NCBI GenBank assembly: GCA_005786775.1 | Contig: SYDD01000227.1 | Span: 1 to 5,941 of the forward strand | Reading direction: 5' to 3' | Source: Opitutaceae bacterium | GTDB lineage: Bacteria; Verrucomicrobiota; Verrucomicrobiia; Opitutales; Opitutaceae | Length of the DNA stretch: 5,941 nt | Part shown: positions 5,776 to 5,941 of the stretch, in pieces | Position numbering within the stretch: the stretch's first letter is position 1 | How the letters are laid out: every line of letters starts with the position of its first letter | Program-made: the position numbers and the translations under genes | The notes under the pieces: model-generated | What the model was told of the DNA's origin: nothing | Databases searched by the model: none | What the model saw: the letters and a program-made list of their open reading frames with translations, nothing else

Positions 5776-5941
5776 ATGCGTTCCTCCCTCGCCCCGGCCC
5801 GTTGTTTCCGCCCCGCCTCCCTCCTTTTGGGTCTCGCACTCCTCGTCCCCGCCTTCGCCGGCGATTGGCCGGGCTGGCGTGGCCCCCGCGGCGACGGTAC
5901 CGCGCCCGGCGCCCGCAACCTGCCCGAGACGTGGTCCACGA
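5776..5941 (+). CDS. Secreted PQQ-like beta-propeller protein, N-terminal part (truncated by the window edge)
   Basis: The first 55 codons of a gene that continues past the right edge. Residues 1-28 form a Sec signal peptide: basic start (R2, R9, R12), hydrophobic core SLLLGLALLVPAFA (15-28), likely cleavage before G29-D30. The mature protein opens DWPGWRGPRGDGTAPG (30-45) then LPETWST (49-55). The pattern W-P-x-W-R-G-P-x-x-D-G, followed by a short run to LPxxWS, is the characteristic N-terminus of PQQ-like (BamB/quinoprotein type) beta-propeller proteins that are abundant in Verrucomicrobiota and Planctomycetota. Most are periplasmic proteins of unknown function and many do not bind PQQ; the ligand cannot be judged from this fragment. 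The gene is divergent from the DUF1800 operon. No Shine-Dalgarno is seen; the 12 nt before ATG are GCCCCACTCCCC. The family call rests on a short but distinctive motif. Confidence 0.75.
   Translation, partial: MRSSLAPARCFRPASLLLGLALLVPAFAGDWPGWRGPRGDGTAPGARNLPETWST

Noticed and set aside
5664..5939. Minus-strand frame of 91 codons over the right edge
   Set aside because: It is the complement of the PQQ-like gene, whose signal peptide and WPGWRGPxGDG motif are convincing; the minus frame is Arg/Gly/Ala/Pro-rich and has no motif.
1..5941. Defence system, CRISPR array, prophage or toxin-antitoxin module
   Set aside because: No spaced repeats, no nuclease, helicase, reverse transcriptase or small paired toxin-antitoxin frames. 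All coding capacity is accounted for by five ordinary-looking chromosomal genes.

Overview
The window is very GC-rich and densely coding. It looks like chromosomal DNA from a bacterium of the Verrucomicrobiota, most likely near the Opitutaceae. That placement is inferred from gene content: a secreted DUF1800/DUF1501 gene pair, a Tat-exported Gfo/Idh/MocA oxidoreductase, a PQQ-like beta-propeller protein, and a beta-rich secreted repeat that I associate with Opitutales proteins (blocks such as GPALTxxGVAGAL, NDxW and GVALVEVYD). No database search was possible, so taxonomy is a working assumption.

Layout. Four genes run on the minus strand. Reading from right to left they are: a large multidomain DUF1800 protein (2274-5558); a DUF1501 protein (815-2266), starting 7 nt after the DUF1800 stop; a YchJ-family protein with two SEC-C zinc motifs (224-745), after a 69-nt gap that holds a strong hairpin; and a Gfo/Idh/MocA oxidoreductase (starts at 209, runs off the left edge), 14 nt after the YchJ stop. 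A fifth gene, a secreted PQQ-like beta-propeller protein, points the other way (starts at 5776, runs off the right edge). The 217-bp divergent region 5559-5775 should hold promoters for both directions. No tRNA, rRNA, CRISPR array, insertion sequence or phage gene was seen.

How the genes relate. DUF1800 and DUF1501 proteins are encoded next to each other in many bacteria and are thought to work as a pair, but their biochemical role is unknown. Here the DUF1800 protein carries a Sec signal peptide, two copies of a roughly 130-residue repeat, a Calx-beta-like domain and a CHRD domain ahead of DUF1800. Its partner carries a twin-arginine signal, so both should leave the cytoplasm, by different routes. 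The flanking oxidoreductase and beta-propeller protein also carry export signals. YchJ is the only protein of the five that looks cytosolic. This pair is the best candidate here for a poorly described system.

A second pattern is translational. None of the five start codons has a recognisable Shine-Dalgarno sequence, and the bases just upstream are pyrimidine-rich, three of the five ending in CCCG immediately before ATG.
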